Part shown: piece by piece, positions 38,376 to 47,829 of the stretch
Position numbering within the stretch: the first letter of the stretch is position 1
How the letters are laid out: every line of letters starts with the position of its first letter
Assembly: GCF_026247885.1 (NCBI RefSeq)
Contig: NZ_CP110921.1
Span: 1,979,001 to 2,043,000 of the forward strand
Length of the DNA: 64,000 nucleotides
Origin: Methylococcus mesophilus
GTDB taxonomy: Bacteria; Pseudomonadota; Gammaproteobacteria; Methylococcales; Methylococcaceae
Reading direction: 5' to 3'
The notes under the pieces: generated by a model
The model's input: only the letters and a program-made list of their open reading frames with translations
Databases searched by the model: none
What the model was told of the DNA's origin: nothing
Made by a program: the position numbers and the translations under genes

Positions 38376-38617
38376 GGACGGCCCTGATCGATGGCCTCAG
38401 CAATCTCGTCAGCCTTGAATTGACCAAGCTGTAACCCTTCGCGTATTCGCCGGGCACGGGCGAGGTGTTCGCCCGGACTGATACGGAGCGGCATCAGGGC
38501 ATGCTCCAGGCAGGCGATCACCTCGCTGTTCAGGCTGCGGTGATGCGCCTGGGCCGCCTCTTTGAGGCGATCGTAGATTTCATCGGGGATATTCTTGAGG
38601 GTCAGGCTGGCGGCCAT
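38372..38617 (-). CDS. FitA/VapB-type ribbon-helix-helix antitoxin
   Basis: An 81-residue antitoxin. MAASLTLKNIPDEIYDRLKE followed by AAQAHHRSLNSEVIACLE is the ribbon-helix-helix DNA-binding fold of FitA/Arc-type antitoxins. The C-terminus would wrap the toxin. The start at 38617 has GGAGA ahead. Such proteins repress their own operon. Its PIN partner gene looks truncated. Confidence 0.8.
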   Translation of the reverse strand: MAASLTLKNIPDEIYDRLKEAAQAHHRSLNSEVIACLEHALMPLRISPGEHLARARRIREGLQLGQFKADEIAEAIDQGRP

Positions 38618-38864
38618 GGCGGTCTCCGTCGAGAGACACCAGTATGACACCAATATGGTGGCTCTGCGTCTGAAGGCGCCACTTCGTCCGCATGCTATCC
38701 CTGCGGAAAACTCGCCGGCGCCGATATTGCGCTCCGCCCGGTCAGTTCCCTGTTTCCGGGATCGCTCACCACAGCGAGCCCGTCGCGGCCCAAAAAGCAT
38801 TGCCTCGTATAACCCAGCTCCATAGTATGATTAATCCCATCCCCCCAACTGCGCCGGCATAGCG

Positions 38865-39497
38865 GTGAACGAAATCATGGAGACCCTGGATCAAATTTCC
38901 GCCGAAACCCTCGGACATTACGAGCACAACGCCAAGGAGTTCTTCGAGGGCACGCGCGATCACGACGTCAGCCAGAATATCGCCGCCCTGCTCTCCTATA
39001 TCCGGAACGAGCCGCCGTTCACCGTGCTGGACTTCGGCTGCGGACCGGGACGGGACCTGAAGACCTTTGCCGAGCTGGGCCATCGAGCCATCGGCCTGGA
39101 CGGCGCCTTCCGTTTCGTCGAGATGGCGAAGGATTACAGCGGCTGTGAAGTCTGGCACCAGGATTTCCTCAAACTCGACCTGCCGGACGGGCATTTCGAC
39201 GGAGTTTTCGCCAACGCGACGCTCTTCCATGTGCCGAGCCGCGAACTGCCGAGGGTTCTCCGCGAGCTGCACTCCGCGCTCAAACCCGAGGGCGTGCTGT
39301 TCGCCTCGAATCCGAGGGGACGGAACGAGGAGGGCTGGAACCGCGGACGCTACGGCGCCTATTACGATCTCGATACCTGGCGCGGGTTCCTGGCATCGGC
39401 CGGGTTCCTGGAGCTGGAACACTACTACCGGCCCGCCGGCCTGCCGCGCGACCAGCAGCCCTGGCTGGCCAGCGTGTGGCGCCGCACCGGTGGTTGA
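38865..39497 (+). CDS. Class I SAM-dependent methyltransferase
   Basis: A 210-residue methyltransferase with motif I VLDFGCGPGRDLKTFAELG, motif II AIGLDGAFRFVEMA and the acidic DFLKLDLPDGHFDGVFANAT region. It starts with GTG at 38865 or the ATG four codons on. Substrate unknown. It is followed by an aldo/keto reductase after 4 bp, so the two are probably co-transcribed. Confidence 0.82.
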   Translation: MNEIMETLDQISAETLGHYEHNAKEFFEGTRDHDVSQNIAALLSYIRNEPPFTVLDFGCGPGRDLKTFAELGHRAIGLDGAFRFVEMAKDYSGCEVWHQDFLKLDLPDGHFDGVFANATLFHVPSRELPRVLRELHSALKPEGVLFASNPRGRNEEGWNRGRYGAYYDLDTWRGFLASAGFLELEHYYRPAGLPRDQQPWLASVWRRTGG

Positions 39498-39501
39498 TCC
39501 G

Positions 39502-40353
39502 ATGCAAAAAGATGGCTTTCTGGTGTCCGCTTACGGCGTCCGTATGCCCGGCATCGTCTACGGCACGGCCTGGAAAAAGGACCGTACCGCGGCCCTGGTG
39601 GAACAGGCCGTCTCGCTCGGATTCCGCGGCATCGACACCGCCTGCCAGCCCAAGCACTACGACGAGCCGGGTGTCGGCACCGGCCTCGCGGCGTGCATGA
39701 ATGCCGGGCTGAAACGGGCCGACCTCTACCTTCAGAGCAAGTTCACCCCGGTCGACGGCCAGGACCCGGAGCGGATGCCTTATGACCCGAAGGCTACCCT
39801 GGCCGAGCAAATCGCCCGGTCCTTCGAAACCTCGCTGAAGAATCTTGGCACACCTTATCTGGACTGCCTGATCCTGCATTCGCCGTTGTCGGGTGAGCGG
39901 GAGACGCTGGAAGCATGGCGGGCGATGGAGACGGTCTTCGACGGCGGCGGCGCCAGGCAGCTGGGGATCAGCAACTGCTACCGGCCCGAACTGCTGGAAC
40001 GCCTGTACCGCCTGAGCCGGGTCAAACCGGCCGTGGTGCAGAACCGCTTCTATGCGGAGACCCGGTACGACCGCGAGATCCGGGAATTCTGCCGGCACAA
40101 CCGGATCGTCTATCAGAGCTTCTGGACCCTGACCGCCAACCCTTCGATCCTGGCCCATGCCACGCTGGGGGCTCTGGCGGCGACTCACGGCCGCACGCCC
40201 GCGCAGGTCTTCTTCCGCTATCTCACCCAGATCGGCGTCGTCCCTTTGACCGGAACGGCATCGGAAGCCCACATGCGGGAAGACCTGGCGATCTTCGAAT
40301 TCGAGCTGACGCAGGATCAGTGCGCCGCGGTCTCCGGCCTGCTGAAAACCTGA
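39502..40353 (+). CDS. Aldo/keto reductase
   Basis: A 283-residue TIM-barrel NADPH oxidoreductase with the complete tetrad: Asp in FRGIDTACQPKHYDE, Tyr in KHYDEPGVG, Lys in LYLQSKFTP and His in CLILHSPLSG. It reduces carbonyls; substrate unknown. Start ATG at 39502. Confidence 0.87.
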   Translation: MQKDGFLVSAYGVRMPGIVYGTAWKKDRTAALVEQAVSLGFRGIDTACQPKHYDEPGVGTGLAACMNAGLKRADLYLQSKFTPVDGQDPERMPYDPKATLAEQIARSFETSLKNLGTPYLDCLILHSPLSGERETLEAWRAMETVFDGGGARQLGISNCYRPELLERLYRLSRVKPAVVQNRFYAETRYDREIREFCRHNRIVYQSFWTLTANPSILAHATLGALAATHGRTPAQVFFRYLTQIGVVPLTGTASEAHMREDLAIFEFELTQDQCAAVSGLLKT

Positions 40354-40368
40354 CGCCCCCAGGGGCTG

Positions 40369-41106
40369 CTATTTCAGGCACTCGATGAAGATCACCGGCG
40401 GATGGTCAAGGAAATCCGCCCAGAAATCTTCGCCGAATTCCGCCTTGCCCTCCGGGGACAGCCTGGGGGCATGCCAGCGGATTTCCCGGAATCCGGCGGC
40501 ACGGAACGCGGCCTCATGGGCCGGCACGTCGAGATAGTAGTTCTCTATCTCGAGCGGGCCGTCTTCCAGGAAAAAAGTCCAGGTCACCGGCATGCCCTGG
40601 CGGATTTCTCCCGCCACTCGGGTGTCGAAGCCGTAGCGGCGGTAGGAGGGAAGCGCCGAAAAGTCCATGGCCGGATTCGAATTGACCGTCACGAAGCGCC
40701 CCCCCGGCCTGAGGCAGGCCGATATCCCGGCGCACATGGCTCCCAACTCGTGCCGGTCCGCCGCGTAGTTCAAGAGGTAAGCCGCCACCGCCAGGTCGAA
40801 TTCGGAAGGCAGGGACAGGTTCTTGCCGTCTCCCACGCGGTAGTCGATGCCCAAAGGCTGCTCCGTCTCCTGCTCACGGGCGAGTTCGACCATGCGCTCG
40901 GACAGGTCGACGCCCAGCACTCGGGCCGCGCCTTGGGCCCGCAGCCTCCGGGTGTAGAAACCCTCCCCGCAGGCGACGTCCACGACCGCCTGGCCGGAAA
41001 GGTTTCCGATCAGGTCCAGCAGCGTGAAGGTTTCAATGCAATTCCGCCAAGGCTGCAGCTTGGCCCGCTTGTATCGTTCGGCGATGGGATCGTAGTCGGT
41101 ACGCAC
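40369..41106 (-). CDS. Class I SAM-dependent methyltransferase (ToxA-like)
   Basis: A 245-residue enzyme. RTDYDPIAERYKRAKLQPWR is the N-terminal signature of the ToxA-like group, followed by motif I VVDVACGEGFYTRRL and motif II VLGVDLSERMVELA. GTG start at 41106 is supported by GGAGG upstream; the longer frame lacks one. It converges with the aldo/keto reductase gene. Substrate unknown; the best-studied member, ToxA, methylates a toxoflavin precursor. Confidence 0.82.
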   Translation of the reverse strand: MRTDYDPIAERYKRAKLQPWRNCIETFTLLDLIGNLSGQAVVDVACGEGFYTRRLRAQGAARVLGVDLSERMVELAREQETEQPLGIDYRVGDGKNLSLPSEFDLAVAAYLLNYAADRHELGAMCAGISACLRPGGRFVTVNSNPAMDFSALPSYRRYGFDTRVAGEIRQGMPVTWTFFLEDGPLEIENYYLDVPAHEAAFRAAGFREIRWHAPRLSPEGKAEFGEDFWADFLDHPPVIFIECLK

Positions 41107-41158
41107 GATGAGGTTTCCTCCATAACGATTGATGGCGTTCCGCCGAAGCCGGCCGGGC

Positions 41159-42592
41159 TCACTCGTGCCCGGCCGGTGGCAGGCCACGGCGGTCGCCCAA
41201 GGCGGCCCGGACTCTGCGTGCCGCCGCCTCCGCGGCCTGCACGGCATTCTTGTCCTGACCTTCGGCGAGCTTACCTTCCGATTTCAGGGCACGGCCGTCA
41301 ACGAAGACGTACTCCACGTTCGCCGGCTGCCCGTTGAGGACGATCTGGCTGGGCCAATCCCAGCGCGGGGCGATGTTCGCGCCACCCGGATCGAGGACGA
41401 TGAGGTCCGCCCGCTTGCCCGGCGTCAGCGAGCCGGTGATCTTGTCGAGCCCAAGCGCTTCCGCGCCTCCCAGCGTCGCCATGCGCAAGGCGTCCGCAAT
41501 GCCTGGATAGCCCGAGGCGCTCTCGAGACGGGCGCGCTGCAGCCCGACGGCGGCCTTCATGTCGGCGAACATGTCCGGACCGTCCCCGGTTCCGCCGTCC
41601 AGGCCCAGGCCGATCCTGAGCCCCGCCCCATGCATTTCGGGCAGGCGCATGATACCGGAGGCGAGCCGCATGTTGCTGAGAGGATTGTGCGCGACCGCGA
41701 CCCGGTGCCGCGCCAGCAGTTCCACCTCCCGATCCGTCAGGTGAATCGCGTGGTCGGCCAGCATCTGCCCGTCCAGGGCGCCGGACAGCTCCAGCGCCTG
41801 AATCTGCCCCTGCTGCGGGTCTTTCGGGCTTTCGCCGAGATGCACGTTGAGCGGCACATGGAGCTTTTCCGCACAACGCACCGCCTCCTTCAATTGATCC
41901 AGATTCGCCAGGGTGGGGTGAGTTGCGACCTGAAAACCTGCCGCCAGACCGTTGCCGACCAAGTCCTGTTGGACGCGAGCGGCCTCGCTGCAACCGCCCG
42001 GCGGGGCGACCCAGTAAGCGAAAACGAACCGCAACCCTGAGTCGCGCAACGCGCCAAGGTTACCGTCGACGAACGCCGGATTGAAGGCATGGGACCAGTC
42101 CAGGACCGTCGTGACCCCCGTCCCGATGAGTCCGAGGGTAGCGAGCCGTACCGCCGCATAGGCATCCTGCTCCCCGAACGGAACCCGGCCCATGGGATAG
42201 ACGCACGCATCCAGCCAGCCATAGAGGTCCCGGTCGGCGGCGCAACCGCGAATGATGGATTGCCAGAGGTGGTCATGCGTATCGACGAACCCTGGCATGA
42301 CGATCTTCCCGCGCGCGTCCAGCGACTTGCGGCCGCTGCCGTCCAGCCCCTTGCCGACTGCGGCGATCCGGCCGCCTTCGAGCAACACGTCACCGCCCTC
42401 GACGATCCCCAGCGGCCCGTCGCCCAAAGCCGGATCCATGGTGATCATCAAGGAAGCGTTCCGGATGAGCAGGCCGGACGAACCCGGCTCCGTCTCGGCC
42501 AAGGTTCGGGTGGGCTCCGGCCCCGAAGCACACCCGAACCAGGAAGAGGCCAACGTCAGGCAGAGCAAGACCCACCGAAATGAACCGTTCAT
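41159..42592 (-). CDS. Amidohydrolase lipoprotein (deaminase-like)
   Basis: A 477-residue amidohydrolase of the cytosine/guanine deaminase type. Metal ligands are in DTHDHLWQS (HxH), LNVHLGE, ADHAIHLT and GLDGGTGDG. The N-terminus is a lipoprotein signal (LCLTLASSWFGCAS), so the enzyme should sit in the periplasm, unlike most relatives. Likely acts on an exogenous nucleobase-like or triazine-like compound; unknown. It stands alone upstream of an AraC gene. Confidence 0.82.
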   Translation of the reverse strand: MNGSFRWVLLCLTLASSWFGCASGPEPTRTLAETEPGSSGLLIRNASLMITMDPALGDGPLGIVEGGDVLLEGGRIAAVGKGLDGSGRKSLDARGKIVMPGFVDTHDHLWQSIIRGCAADRDLYGWLDACVYPMGRVPFGEQDAYAAVRLATLGLIGTGVTTVLDWSHAFNPAFVDGNLGALRDSGLRFVFAYWVAPPGGCSEAARVQQDLVGNGLAAGFQVATHPTLANLDQLKEAVRCAEKLHVPLNVHLGESPKDPQQGQIQALELSGALDGQMLADHAIHLTDREVELLARHRVAVAHNPLSNMRLASGIMRLPEMHGAGLRIGLGLDGGTGDGPDMFADMKAAVGLQRARLESASGYPGIADALRMATLGGAEALGLDKITGSLTPGKRADLIVLDPGGANIAPRWDWPSQIVLNGQPANVEYVFVDGRALKSEGKLAEGQDKNAVQAAEAAARRVRAALGDRRGLPPAGHE

Positions 42593-42642
42593 GGGACGAT
42601 CCGAAGGTTGTTCAAAGGGCGCGGTCCTGCGCGGGATCTCGA

Positions 42643-43575
42643 TTAAGCCGAGCTCCGGCGCTCCGTCGACTCACGCTCCTGCGCCATGCAGTCGTGCGGA
42701 CGGGCGATACGGAAACTACCGGGCGCAACGCCGAACGTGCGCTTGAAAATCTTGCTGAAGGCGGACACCGACCGATAGCCACAACGCTCCGCCACGTCGT
42801 CGATCGTCATCCCGGTCTCTCTCAACAAGCCCGCTGCGGTTTGCATGCGCCAGGTTGCCACGTACTCGATGGGCGGGCAACCGACGAGTTCGGTGAACCT
42901 GTTCGAGAACGCTGTTTTCGACAAGCCGGCAAGGGAGCACAGCGACTCGAGGGTCCAGGGCCGTCCCGGCTCCCGATGGATCCGGGTGAGCGCGGGCTCG
43001 ATCCTGTGGTCCTGCATCGCCGCGAAGACGCCTTGGTGCACCAGATTTTCTTCGATGCAGTGCCGGAGTACCAGCACGAAAATGCTGTCGCAGAGACGTT
43101 CGATGATCGAATTGGTACCGAAACGCGGTGTGATGGATTCCTTGATGATGAGTTGGAGGAGCCACGACAGAATCTCGCCAGCCTGGGATTTTCTTATGAG
43201 GATTTCCGCGGGCAAGGCGGTCCACAGGCTGGACCGGGGCATGCCGAGTTCGATGAAGCCGCAGACGAAGCCGGTCTCGCCCTCATCGACCGAAGTTGCA
43301 CGGACATTGCTGAAGTCCGTGGGGATTTCCGATGGGCTGTAGGAAATGACGTGGCGCGGCGCGTGCGGCAGAAACACGATCAGATCGCCCTCTTCCAGTC
43401 TCAAGGCGGGCTGCCAGGCCGGTGCATGAACCCAGCCTTCGCCCTTGCTCAGCAGATGAAACCAGATGGCGGTATCGGAATTGTGGTCCATCAGCCAGTC
43501 GCCGCAGACACCGCCCCAATAGGTCAGCCTGGCCCGCAACCGCAAGCCGTCGACCAAGAGTGTCAGTGCGTCCAA
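42643..43575 (-). CDS. AraC-family regulator, copy A
   Basis: A 310-residue regulator with an N-terminal cupin-type sensor (AraC_binding_2/Cupin_6, about residues 1-170, LSKGEGWVHAPAW then GDLIVFLPHAPRHVIS) and a C-terminal double HTH (TLESLCSLAGLSKTAFSNRF, DDVAERCGYRSVSAFSKIFK). The start TTG at 43575 corresponds to the GTG start of the close paralog at 47830-48738. It is the regulator at the left edge of the collagen-like cluster. Confidence 0.85.
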   Translation of the reverse strand: MDALTLLVDGLRLRARLTYWGGVCGDWLMDHNSDTAIWFHLLSKGEGWVHAPAWQPALRLEEGDLIVFLPHAPRHVISYSPSEIPTDFSNVRATSVDEGETGFVCGFIELGMPRSSLWTALPAEILIRKSQAGEILSWLLQLIIKESITPRFGTNSIIERLCDSIFVLVLRHCIEENLVHQGVFAAMQDHRIEPALTRIHREPGRPWTLESLCSLAGLSKTAFSNRFTELVGCPPIEYVATWRMQTAAGLLRETGMTIDDVAERCGYRSVSAFSKIFKRTFGVAPGSFRIARPHDCMAQERESTERRSSA

Positions 43576-43663
43576 GTCTTTACCCAACGTCGATTGGCCA
43601 AGAACCGATCGTCACGCGGCGACCGAAACCGTAGTCCCCCGGATGAATGAGATAAGGTAGGCC

Positions 43664-44851
43664 TCACTGACAATTGGCGCCCAATGCCACAAAATCGGCG
43701 TTGTAAGAGGTGACGCAAGCCAGGGTGATGGGACCCTTGATCATCGCTCCACTCACTTGGCTGCCGCTGATACGCACGACCGTGGCAGATGGGTTGGCTT
43801 GAAATGACGAGAAGCCATGAAGTACGGAGTCGCGGATCGTCCAGGAACCGATCCATTGAGTTGAGCCGACCAGGGCCCTGTCCGCAGTCACCGTGACCCG
43901 TTCCAACGTCATTGTGGAACCGGATATATCCGCGACGCCGAAAGCCCCCCCTCCTTGGTTGTTCACCGTGATGGCGACATCCGTCAACACCGGAGAAGAA
44001 CTGCTGCCCGTCATCAGAACCCCATTGGCCGTCCCGCCGGAGGCGTCGACGTAGACGCTGACGTGCGTCAGTCTCGGCGAGCCGCCAGTGGCCGCAATGC
44101 CTGCAGCTGAAAGGCCGATGCTCTCCACCGTGAGAAAGCGCAATTCCGACTGATCGGCGAGCTGGACCGTCCCGTTGTACGACTCCATGGTAATACGCGT
44201 GGTTGACTCCCCCGAGCCCTCGATGTCGACACAGGGCAACATCCTCACGGATTCAGGGTAGACGCCGGGCAAAACCTTGACCAGATAACGCTTCGAGCAC
44301 GCGCCGGCATTGTAGATAGAGGTTGGGAGGGCGTTCAGGGCGGCACCGATGGACGTGAAATCCGGCTTAGCCAAGGTACGGCCGGTGCCGTCGTCGGTGG
44401 CTGCGCCGACAGTGAGCCGGTAGGCGTAGACCGGGCCGGGTCCCGCAGGGCCTTGAGCGCCCATATCGCCTTTGGCGCCGGGCTGACCTTGGGGACCCGG
44501 TGCGCCGGGTTCGCCCTTGGGGCCGGGATCCCCTTTGGGGCCCGGATCGCCCTTCAACCCTTGAGCGCCTGGCTCGCCTTGAGCGCCCTGTGGGCCTTGC
44601 GCCGCCAGCAGGTACCAGTCCGCAGTGCTGTTGGCCGGTTTCTTATTGAGATTCCAGCTTTGGGCAATGTAACTTTTGCCCTTGTAAACCACCACATCGC
44701 CGGCCATATAAGGCTCCCAGTGATGCCAGGCGCCTCGAAAGTTCTGTACTGGCACGGAGATGGGCTGAGCCTCCAGCGGCGTCGCCATGGTCACGGGCGC
44801 GAGGGCCAATAGCAGCGGTTTAAGGCATGCATTCAGACGGTCTCGGAACAT
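43664..44851 (-). CDS. Collagen-like secreted protein A
   Basis: A 395-residue exported protein: signal peptide to about residue 28, a carbohydrate-binding type 5/12-like segment with aromatic residues ([20 protein letters not shown] then [12 protein letters not shown]), a collagen-like Gly-X-Y stretch ([15 protein letters not shown]), then about 240 residues of beta-helix-like sequence with a pectinesterase-type [20 protein letters not shown]. The protein ends with [21 protein letters not shown] precedes the ATG at 44851. Probably a surface adhesin or sheath protein. One of three tandem paralogs. Confidence 0.8.
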   Translation of the reverse strand: MFRDRLNACLKPLLLALAPVTMATPLEAQPISVPVQNFRGAWHHWEPYMAGDVVVYKGKSYIAQSWNLNKKPANSTADWYLLAAQGPQGAQGEPGAQGLKGDPGPKGDPGPKGEPGAPGPQGQPGAKGDMGAQGPAGPGPVYAYRLTVGAATDDGTGRTLAKPDFTSIGAALNALPTSIYNAGACSKRYLVKVLPGVYPESVRMLPCVDIEGSGESTTRITMESYNGTVQLADQSELRFLTVESIGLSAAGIAATGGSPRLTHVSVYVDASGGTANGVLMTGSSSSPVLTDVAITVNNQGGGAFGVADISGSTMTLERVTVTADRALVGSTQWIGSWTIRDSVLHGFSSFQANPSATVVRISGSQVSGAMIKGPITLACVTSYNADFVALGANCQ

Positions 44852-44989
44852 TGTGGGCTCCAGGGTTGTAACGGGATGATAGAGTTTGTCAGCAAGGGTT
44901 GATCCGCCATGCCATAGGCGCCCCGCTTCGATTCGGGATTTCGGCAAACGTCTGCGTCCGGCCAGTCCTGACGACGGACATCAAGCGCC

Positions 44990-46192
44990 TCACTGACAAT
45001 CAGCGCCCAAGGGAGCAAAATCGGCGTTGTACGAGGTGACGCAAGATAGGGTAACGCCGCCGGTTGAGGTAACCTGCCCATCAAATTCGCTGCCGCTTAT
45101 GTGGATTGACGAGCCGGTACGCGACGAGTCAACGACGAGCCTTCCATGGATGACCGAATTGCGAACCGTCCAGGAATCGCCAGTCTCAAGAACTCCATGG
45201 AGGGCGAGTGCGGCGGTCACCGTCGCCCGTTCCATCGTCATCGATGCGCGGGGGCCAACCGACACGCTGATACCGGGCTCACCCGGCGCCGGAACCGCCG
45301 TGACGGAGACATCCTTCAACACCGGCCAGCCTCCGCCTACAACAATCCCCTGAGCGCCCCCTTGGGAAGCGGACGCCTTGACGGTCACATGCGCCAGTTT
45401 CGGCGAGCCGGAATTGGTAAAAATACCCCTGGGATCGATGCCGATACCTTCCACCGTGAGAAAGCGCAGTTCCGCCTGATCGGCGAGCACGACCGTGCCA
45501 TCCGGACCTGCGTCTGCGGTAATGCGCGTAGTGAACTCCCCGGAGCCCTCGATGTCCACGCACGGCCGCATTACCACCCGCTCGGGATAGACGCCGGGTA
45601 GTACCTTGATCAGATAACGCTTTGAGCAATCGCCGGCGTTGTAGATATTGTCAGGGATGGCGTTCAGGGCATCGGCAAGGGTGGTGTAGTCCGGGGGCGC
45701 CAAGCTGCGTCCGGTCCCGTCATTGCCGATGCTGCTGCCAACGATGAGCCGATAGGCGTAGACCGATTTGGGCCCCGCGGGACCTTGATCACCCGTATTG
45801 CCTTTGGCTCCGGGCTGGCCTTGGGCACCCGGTGTGCCCGGTTCACCCTTGGGGCCGGGATCCCCTTTGGAACCCGGTGCGCCCATTTGCCCTTGAGGCC
45901 CCGGCACGCCCTGAGTACCCTGCGGGCCTCGCGCTGCCAACAGGTACCAGACCGCTGCGTTGTTGACCGGGTTCTTATTGCGGTTCTGGCGTTGGGCGAT
46001 GTATCCCTGGTCTTGGTAACCGACCACGTCGCCGGCTTTATAGGTCTCGCTGTCGCTCCAGGTGCCCCGGAAATTTTTGATGGGTACCGGGAGCGGGAGG
46101 ACGGCCTGAGCCTCCAACGGCATCATCAAGGCCAGGGGCACCAGGGCTGACAGCAAAAGTTTCAGGCAGGCATTCAGACGAACTCCGAACAT
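44990..46192 (-). CDS. Collagen-like secreted protein B
   Basis: A 400-residue paralog of protein A with the same architecture: signal peptide, 5/12-like carbohydrate-binding segment (NFRGTWSDSETYKAGDVVGY), Gly-X-Y repeats ([19 protein letters not shown]), beta-helix-like half ending [17 protein letters not shown]. The 138-bp spacer to gene A is itself similar to the spacer between C and B, showing that gene plus spacer were duplicated as a unit. Confidence 0.8.
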   Translation of the reverse strand: MFGVRLNACLKLLLSALVPLALMMPLEAQAVLPLPVPIKNFRGTWSDSETYKAGDVVGYQDQGYIAQRQNRNKNPVNNAAVWYLLAARGPQGTQGVPGPQGQMGAPGSKGDPGPKGEPGTPGAQGQPGAKGNTGDQGPAGPKSVYAYRLIVGSSIGNDGTGRSLAPPDYTTLADALNAIPDNIYNAGDCSKRYLIKVLPGVYPERVVMRPCVDIEGSGEFTTRITADAGPDGTVVLADQAELRFLTVEGIGIDPRGIFTNSGSPKLAHVTVKASASQGGAQGIVVGGGWPVLKDVSVTAVPAPGEPGISVSVGPRASMTMERATVTAALALHGVLETGDSWTVRNSVIHGRLVVDSSRTGSSIHISGSEFDGQVTSTGGVTLSCVTSYNADFAPLGADCQ

Positions 46193-46335
46193 CGTGGGCT
46201 CCAGGGTCGTATTGGGATTAAGGGCTAGTCAGTGCGGGTCGATCCACCACGCTATAGGTACGCCGCTTCGATTCGTGGTTGTCGCAAGAGGCTGCGGGCT
46301 CGGACCGCGAACCGCGCCGGCCTCGGTAACGAGGC

Positions 46336-47541
46336 CTAGAGGGGCGGCGGCGTCAACTGACAATTGGCGTCCAATGGAGAAAAATCGGCGTTGTAAGAAG
46401 TGACGCAAACTAGGGTGACGTCGCCGGCAGTAAGCTTCCCATCAAGTTCGCTGCCGCTTATTCGGACGAACGAACCGAACTGAGATCCGCCAAAGTCGAG
46501 CGCGCCATGCAAGACTGAATTGCGGATCTTCCAAGAGCCGCCGCTTTCCAAGAGCCCTTCCAGAGCGGTACCGGCAGTCACCGTCGCCCGTTCCATTGTC
46601 ATATATGAACCAGAGGCGAACTTCACGCCGATTCCGCCACTCCCCTGCCCCGGCACTGCCGTGACGGCAATGTCCCTCAACGTTGGAGAGGAGTTGCCCT
46701 GCATTACGATCCCACGAGCGGGCCCATTGGATGCGGTCACCTTGACCCTGGTCTGGGTCAAACGCGGCGAGCCGGAATCGATACGAATGCCCGTTGGGTT
46801 AGCGCCGCTACCCTCCACCGTCAGAAAGCGCAGTTCCGCTTGATCGGCGAGCACGATCGTACCCTCCTCGCCTGTTGCCGCTGTGATGCGCGTGGCGAAC
46901 TCATCGGCGCCTTCAATGTCCACGCACGGCAGCATCACCACCCGCTCGTTATAGACGCCGGGCAATACCCTGACCAGATAGTGCGCAGTGCACTTGCCGG
47001 CGTCATAGATATTGGTTGGGATGGCGTTCAGGGCGGCACCGATGGACGTGTAATCCGGCTTGACCAAGGAGCGCCCGGTATCGTCGTTGTCGATACCGCT
47101 GCCGACAACGAGTCGGTAGGCATAGACCGGCTTCGGCCCGGCGGCGCCTTGATCGCCCGTATCGCCTTTGGCACCGGGCTGGCCTTGGGCACCCTGGGCA
47201 CCGGGATCACCTTTGGGACCCGGATCGCCTTTGGGGCCGGGATCACCTTTCGGGCCTTGCGCGCCGGGCACGCCTAGCGGCCCTTGCGGTCCTTGCGCCG
47301 CCAGCAGATACCAGACCGCTGCGCTGACGGCTGGGTCCTTATTAATGTTCAAGCTTTGGGCAATGTAACTCTGCCCCTGGTAACCGACCACGTCGCCGCT
47401 TGCGTAGAGTGCGCTGTCGCTCCAGTTGCCGCGGAAGTTCTTGATTTGCACCGAAACGGCCTGAGCCGGCATCGTCACGGTTAGGGGCGCTAGGGTAAAC
47501 AGCAGGAGTTTCAGGCACGAACGTGATCGATCTCGCAACAT
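46336..47541 (-). CDS. Collagen-like secreted protein C
   Basis: A 401-residue paralog with signal peptide ([20 protein letters not shown]), the aromatic carbohydrate-binding-like segment ([20 protein letters not shown]), Gly-X-Y repeats ([19 protein letters not shown]) and the beta-helix-like half ending [17 protein letters not shown]. It is the promoter-proximal gene of the three and has the 43-bp two-box motif about 150 bp upstream. Confidence 0.8.
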   Translation of the reverse strand: MLRDRSRSCLKLLLFTLAPLTVTMPAQAVSVQIKNFRGNWSDSALYASGDVVGYQGQSYIAQSLNINKDPAVSAAVWYLLAAQGPQGPLGVPGAQGPKGDPGPKGDPGPKGDPGAQGAQGQPGAKGDTGDQGAAGPKPVYAYRLVVGSGIDNDDTGRSLVKPDYTSIGAALNAIPTNIYDAGKCTAHYLVRVLPGVYNERVVMLPCVDIEGADEFATRITAATGEEGTIVLADQAELRFLTVEGSGANPTGIRIDSGSPRLTQTRVKVTASNGPARGIVMQGNSSPTLRDIAVTAVPGQGSGGIGVKFASGSYMTMERATVTAGTALEGLLESGGSWKIRNSVLHGALDFGGSQFGSFVRISGSELDGKLTAGDVTLVCVTSYNADFSPLDANCQLTPPPL

Positions 47542-47689
47542 CGGGAGATTCCTGGACAGAGGTTGAGTTGAAATTTCCGGCGCTTGTATCGACATCAGTG
47601 CGAGCGCCGGCTGCGAATTCCTCGCTCCGACGCGATGTCCACCCACGGGCCCTGGCGACGCGAAGAATAACCGCGTTGGCAATGTGGCG

Positions 47690-47732
47690 ACATGCTCGAT
47701 CGTACTCAATGTATGCGCGATCGTTCAGATTT
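47690..47732 (-). promoter_or_regulatory. Two-box direct-repeat motif upstream of collagen-like C
   Basis: On the + strand: ACATGCTC, then 21 bases, then GATCGTTCAGATTT (47719-47732). The first box continues GATCGTACTCAATG, partly repeating the second, so the boxes are direct repeats about 21 bp apart, the geometry of AraC-type operators. Copies with the same spacing lie at 50277-50319 and 52865-52907. Flanking sequence (ATAACCGCGTT) is also similar to the copy at 50277. Confidence 0.6.
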
Positions 47733-47829
47733 GCTGCCCGACCTGAACCTTAGCGTCAGAGGGAACCCTAAGAAACCGAGGCAAGAACGCCAACGAGATG
47801 CGCCCCGAAGCGAGCGCCATGACAATGGT

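Noticed and set aside
44450..44620. GC-rich short repeats, possible CRISPR or minisatellite
   Set aside because: They encode Gly-X-Y triplets of the collagen-like proteins.
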